64,000 bases of DNA from Nissolia schottii (lineage: Eukaryota > Streptophyta > Magnoliopsida > Fabales > Fabaceae). The notes below the pieces were generated by a model that had not been told where the DNA came from, searched no databases, and saw only the letters and a program-made list of their open reading frames with translations. Below, piece by piece: positions 59,851-64,000 of this stretch. The stretch is taken from contig QANU01064758.1 in assembly GCA_003254905.1 (NCBI GenBank), positions 1 to 64,000 on the forward strand, read 5' to 3'. The translations under genes and the position numbers were made by a program. Each line of letters begins with the position of its first letter. Positions within the stretch are counted from its first letter, which is position 1.

Positions 59851-62204
59851 TGTAACACCCCTGCTAATTGCCCACTTCCATGGTAGTAAGCAATGCTCAC
59901 AGGGTTGTTATGCGTTGTGCCAGGTTAACTTTTACCCTTACTTTTACCTTTGCAAATAGTTCTTATGCGAAAGTATGGACCCATTTGAAAATTATTCTTT
60001 TACAGTATCAGTTTGTAAATTAGGGGCCGTGCGTGATTTAGATAACATATAACAACAGCCGCTATAGGTTAAGGGTAACTGAGGCAGAACATAAAGAGTA
60101 TATGTGCATATGTGTATATAAATACAACCGAGGTCCAACATTAATACACATCGTCATAATAATACATATGTACACAAAATGGATCTAAGTCCTAATACAT
60201 AATACAAAACATATATTCTCCAAAACATATATCCCCCTCGTGTCAGCATCGTCCCGGTGTCTTGACCTCAATCTGCTGTCAGTCCAACTGCTCCGCATAC
60301 CTGGATCCATAACCGAGTGGGTGGGGGTGAGAACTCTTGATCCTCAGTGGGGTCCCTCAGCACTAACAATGGTTCATTTTCTCGGTCATCCTCCCGGCCG
60401 TTCAGGGGTCTCTAAGTGAGCATACATACTAAAATCCTACTGATTATTATCTTTGCCTAGGATCCTGAACAGCTTTATCTATATTAATACGTGACCAGGG
60501 AACTAGTCTTGCTTATCTAGGTTCTCGCGCTTTCTACCCTTAACCATCGTAACACCATCACATAAACATGTATGCTGACAGACACAATTGATCATCACGC
60601 ATATGTTGCGCGGTAAACCTTCCACCATGCTTGCCAGGCACGGGACATTTCATAGTATCTATGCAATAGGTCATCATGCCGATGAGGCATGGATTTCAAT
60701 GCATGTTCTCATACCGTTCATCATATTCTCCTGTTCCTGTGTCCCAGTACTCCCTCATACACCTCAGGACCGTCGTCCCCATGGTGGTGTACGACCTGCC
60801 TTCTCTGTCTGTTTCCCGGGCAAACATGACTCCACCCCCCTCCCGGGTGGCGAGGCGCCGCCCTCTTGGCTAAGCCGGAAGCGGACCATATCATATACAT
60901 ACTCATCACATCATAATCCATTTCTCTTGCTATCACATGCCATGCATATCATCTTTCTTTTCTCTCATATGCACATTTATCTTTTCTCATCATGCTCTTG
61001 TTCCTACATTTCATTATCATCTTTCATTCATTACCTTTTATTCATTAAACAACAATCCTCTAGTGATCTATCCTCATGATGCATGATTTACCAAAACCCA
61101 TAACCACATAATCACACCAATCATCAACAACTATAATCCTATACAATGATCTAAGTTTCTATACTGGTTGGAACATGTAGAAAAGCTAAGAGACTCAAAG
61201 GCTTCAGGTTTCATTCGAATGACTAGGGGTGCATTCGAATGAAACGCTGCGAGTTCTTTCATTCGAATCCCTCGAGAATTCAATCGATTGAAATCCTGCT
61301 CAGACTTTCATTCGATTGATCACTCCTGCATTCGACTGAAATCCCTTGGGAATTCATTCGAATCCTTGGGGATTTCATTCGAATCCCATAGTAAAAATCC
61401 CCCCAGTGAGAGTAACTTTTCCGGAGGTTTTCGGTGCGTAACATTTCTGCTTCTACAGTGATCTAATCAGTACACTTATGATTTTTAAACAGCAAAATCC
61501 TCAAATTCTAACCTATGCACCTTATGTTCTATCATTTGTACAAAGTAGTTTTTCAGTCAAAAGCACAAAAATACATATATACAGTCATAACATAAACCAT
61601 ATAGAGAGTGGGCTTAGGATTACCCACTTTCCAAGCACACTGGGAAGTTATTAGAAACGACTTCCGAGAGCTTTAGGATGATCCTGCTATTTTTCCTGAG
61701 TCCAATGGAGTAATCGTCGCGCGCACAAACGGATAGAGTAACAGTATAGCAGATGAAAAACTTAAAGAAAATGGCACTGAGGCCGTGGTATTTATAAGCT
61801 TCAGGGGGTGGCTTTTAGCTTCCTGACGAAGCTTTGTTTCTTTTTCATTTCTTTTTCCTTTTTTTTCAAAATTATCTTTTAAGTTTATTTACCCTTTTTG
61901 CCGTTCCTTTAATTTTTATTTCCTTTTATATCCTAACTTTGTTTTCCCCTTTTGCTCTTCACCTTTTTAATTATTTCCCCTTTTGTCCTTTTCTTTATTT
62001 ATTATTTTTTTCTTTATTTCCCTGTTACCAACGTGGGAATAAATTTCTAAACCAGGTCAATTTATTTCGCGATCATGTTTGATCACGTTTTGTCATTTTT
62101 CGGTCGTGTTCGGATATTCTAAAAATATTCCAAGCACATATCCGCGATCTGCTAATTTCCCGGATCATAAAGATATGTCCGGTTAAGGTATTCGTGAATT
62201 TACA
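59851..62204 (-). repeat. 5' LTR of the gag-only element with 243-bp internal deletion
   Basis: Matches 48466-50816 and then jumps to the last two bases of the LTR (CA). The missing 243 bp correspond to 50817-51059, and both breakpoints share TTA. ATTCGAAT cluster at 61212-61382. TATA box at 61789-61796 (minus). The deleted part is the start of U3 on the minus strand. Confidence 0.9.
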
Positions 62205-62209
62205 CAGGG

Positions 62210-63870
62210 CGCTGAGCGGCCATGAGGGGCGCTGAGCGGCCATAAGGGGTACTGAGCAGCCCTGGCCTATCACCGAGACCTGATGCGTGAGGAGCTATGT
62301 GGTGAGCAGGGTTCAGGGCAAGGCGCTGAGCGGGTAGAAAGGGGCACTGAGCGAACTGCCTTAGATGCCACGTAGATTGGATAAGGCTGACTCAAGACCC
62401 CAGGGAGCCAGTTCAGCGCTGAGCGGATAAGCCCTTGCGCTGAGCGGCCTGAGAACCCGAGGGTGTTGGTTAGCCTTGTCCAAGTGGCTAAGGTGTGGTA
62501 ATTAGTTTATGAAGCCATATAATTCCATTTGCATTACTGTAAGCCACCTAAGGATGATGAGAACAGAAAAGACTATGAGTATCAAGCAGTGCATGCATCA
62601 TGAGGCAGTGTTGCCGCAGGACTCAGGGCAACCATAGATCACTAGAATTAAACTATCTAATGTGCAAAGATGGTAACGGAATGTAAGAAGGCCTGACCAC
62701 CAAGGGTCGGAATACCTTGAAGAAAGAACATAGTTATGTAATAGGAATCCTTCTCACTGCACTTCATACCTGACAAGCCCCTCCCCGGTCAAACAAGAAG
62801 GACTAGGTTACGATTATGTTATGCAGACAGTGATCAGAACCCGGGTTTCCACCCAAACGAGAGAAAAGAAAGTAAGGAATGCTTGAACTTTTATGTCATG
62901 ACATTTAAAAGACGAGCCAGATGCCTCCAGATGTGGCATAAGTACACCTCCAGATGTGGTATAAGCAGCCCCTCCAGATGTGGCGAAGATGATCCTCTAG
63001 ATGTGGATCCCAAAAAAGAAAAAGAGAGATCTTGTCCTCCAGATGCGGACAAGCGAGCCCTCATTTGCCAGTGTTACTGCTAAGGTACACTCCCTAAGCG
63101 TGTTGCGGCTGTATGGGGATGACGTTCCCGCAGTCAGCAAGGGAGTGGGGGCACCCAGTAACGAAAAGGACGCAGCCACAGGCGCGTAAAAGAAATCCTG
63201 ATCTCGCATGCAGGACGTTGATGTGATAATTGTATATATGTATGACTATATATGTATGACTATAAGTATATCGAGTAAACCGTCCGTGAAACACGTACGA
63301 GATGGCCACCATAGCACCGCGAGTCAAGTTAATCAGCCCGAGTACCTAGGTAAGTAAAGCTTAGAAATCCCAATCACCTAGTAATTAGATAAAGCTGCTC
63401 AGGATCCTAGGCAAGTAATAACAAGTAGGGAGTCTAGATGCATGAACACTTAGAGATCTCTTGAGTGACCTGAAGCATAATTGAGTAACTAGACCCACTA
63501 CCCTATAGTTACCCACTGCGAATCATCAGTTCTCACCCTACTCACTTATGACTTCAGGTGAGCCCGATGAGTTTACCGCCGAGGAAGCGGCGGATCCTCC
63601 GGAGCAGGTATAGGCATGTGCACCCTGAGACAGGGGAAGTGGCGGAGATCTGGATGTTCCTCGTGGTAAGCAGTCCCGTCCCTCTTTGGGCAATACCACC
63701 AGCACCAGCCGAACCGGGACCCCTTGCTGATGACCCCCGACCAAGCGGTGATAACACGGAGGAGCCTTCCCTACAAGAAGGACGTAGAGATAGACCCCAA
63801 CTCCTAGAGGCCATGACCACCACCCCCGGTCTGCTGACGTGGGGCCAGGATGAGAGTCGCCAGCACCTAT
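62210..63870 (+). mobile_element. Long LTR 'C', continuation
   Basis: Resumes the LTR begun at 47541. It has a cluster of GCTGAGCGG motifs (62208-62455), the CATCATGAGG landmark (62597), a tandem CCTCCAGATGTGG stem-forming segment (62920-63050), the acceptor-like block (63526-63556) and LTR ORF copy 5. It is cut at 63870 by LTR 'D'. Confidence 0.8.
63558..63870 (+). pseudogene. LTR-encoded ORF, copy 5 (truncated)
   Basis: ATG at 63558 or 63567, then SLPPRKRRILRSRYRHVHPE, TGEVAEIW and a proline-rich middle. A frame change near 63765 leads to YKKDVEIDPNS and, after stops, RGARMRV next to the inserted LTR. Its N-terminal half is open and begins with ATG where copy 1 has ACG and TAG. This makes it the best view of the ORF start. 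Confidence 0.5.
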
Positions 63871-64000
63871 TGTAACATCCCGATTTTTTCCTTAGAGAAA
63901 TATTCGTAAACATAAATAATTAATTAATTTTCTAAGCATAATTAGAGAATTAAGATGGAAAATTTTAGTTAAAATATCCCTAGGAATTTAGACGTGTCGC
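63871..64000 (+). mobile_element. Start of another forward LTR 'D'
   Basis: TGTAACATCCCGATTTTTTCC, related to the start of LTR 'C' at 47541, and interrupting the LTR ORF. Runs off the window. Left flank CCTAT is the expected target duplication. Confidence 0.75.

Larger units (their letters stand above)
48466..62204 (-). mobile_element. Gag-only chromovirus-like retrotransposon with TSD CAGGG
   Basis: Complete minus-strand LTR element: 3' LTR 48466-51061, polypurine tract 51062-51080, gag in two halves, PBS 59837-59849, 5' LTR 59851-62204. CAGGG flanks it on both sides (48461-48465 and 62205-62209). Net of the nested 7.4-kb element the internal region is only about 1.4 kb and encodes gag but no protease, RT or integrase. 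It would need a helper to move. Large LTRs around a lone gag match what has been called TR-GAG in plants (recalled name). Confidence 0.92.

Overview
The window is plant nuclear DNA, almost certainly from a dicot with a large, repeat-rich genome. There are no operons or bacterial genes. I see one credible host gene, with GT/AG splicing and a plant-specific PHD-type zinc finger (29761-30683, minus strand). Nearly everything else is LTR retrotransposon sequence: decayed Ty1/copia pol, Ty3/gypsy gag of at least two kinds, solo LTRs, a TRIM-like mini-element and a Stowaway-like MITE. The species cannot be named from the sequence.

Layout. 1-2540: head-to-head copia LTR pieces and a minus-strand copia RT/RNase H remnant split by a TRIM-like element (1077-1999). 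2541-3576: decayed gypsy LTR end and gag. 3904-9026: a solo LTR with a 5-bp target-site duplication (TSD), itself carrying an insertion. 9901-13018 and 13303-16414: two near-identical long LTRs joined across a single N. 16415-20980: gypsy gag, primer-binding site (PBS) and 5' LTR. 20981-27529: a decayed copia element (LTR, PBS, gag, integrase) interrupted by a solo LTR (22270-24832). 27530-34340: the least repetitive stretch, with the host gene and a MITE. 34341-37090: opposed long-LTR halves around a 188-N gap. 38058-47540: a decayed Tat-like gypsy unit in which an antisense ORF of the 'putative gypsy type transposon' (Transposase_28) kind converges on an integrase C-terminus. It is interrupted by a solo LTR that contains another solo LTR, and its 3' half is tandemly duplicated. 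47541-63870: a long LTR split by a 13.7-kb gag-only chromovirus-like element (48466-62204, TSD CAGGG), which is split in turn by a 7.4-kb gag-only Athila-like element (51426-58836, TSD GTGGC). 63871 to the end: the start of another LTR.

Most interesting signals. (a) Several diverged long LTRs encode the same decayed ORF, with a basic PPKKRR-like start, a conserved ARKRV...FVPR core and an acidic tail. Just upstream lies a conserved block resembling a 3' splice site. (b) At one fixed place these LTRs carry arrays of short palindromes of two interchangeable types (CATTCGAATG/CAATCGATTG or CCGCTNAGCGG). The same palindromes also occur in unrelated LTR families. Together these suggest, as inference only, an LTR-borne regulator plus operator-like system. 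(c) The LTR pair of the 13.7-kb element has a sharply mosaic divergence pattern. (d) Four of the five single-N characters sit between near-identical direct repeats, so those 'tandem duplications' are probably assembly joins of overlapping or allelic contig ends.

All identifications are by eye. Family names rest on recognised motifs, not on searches.
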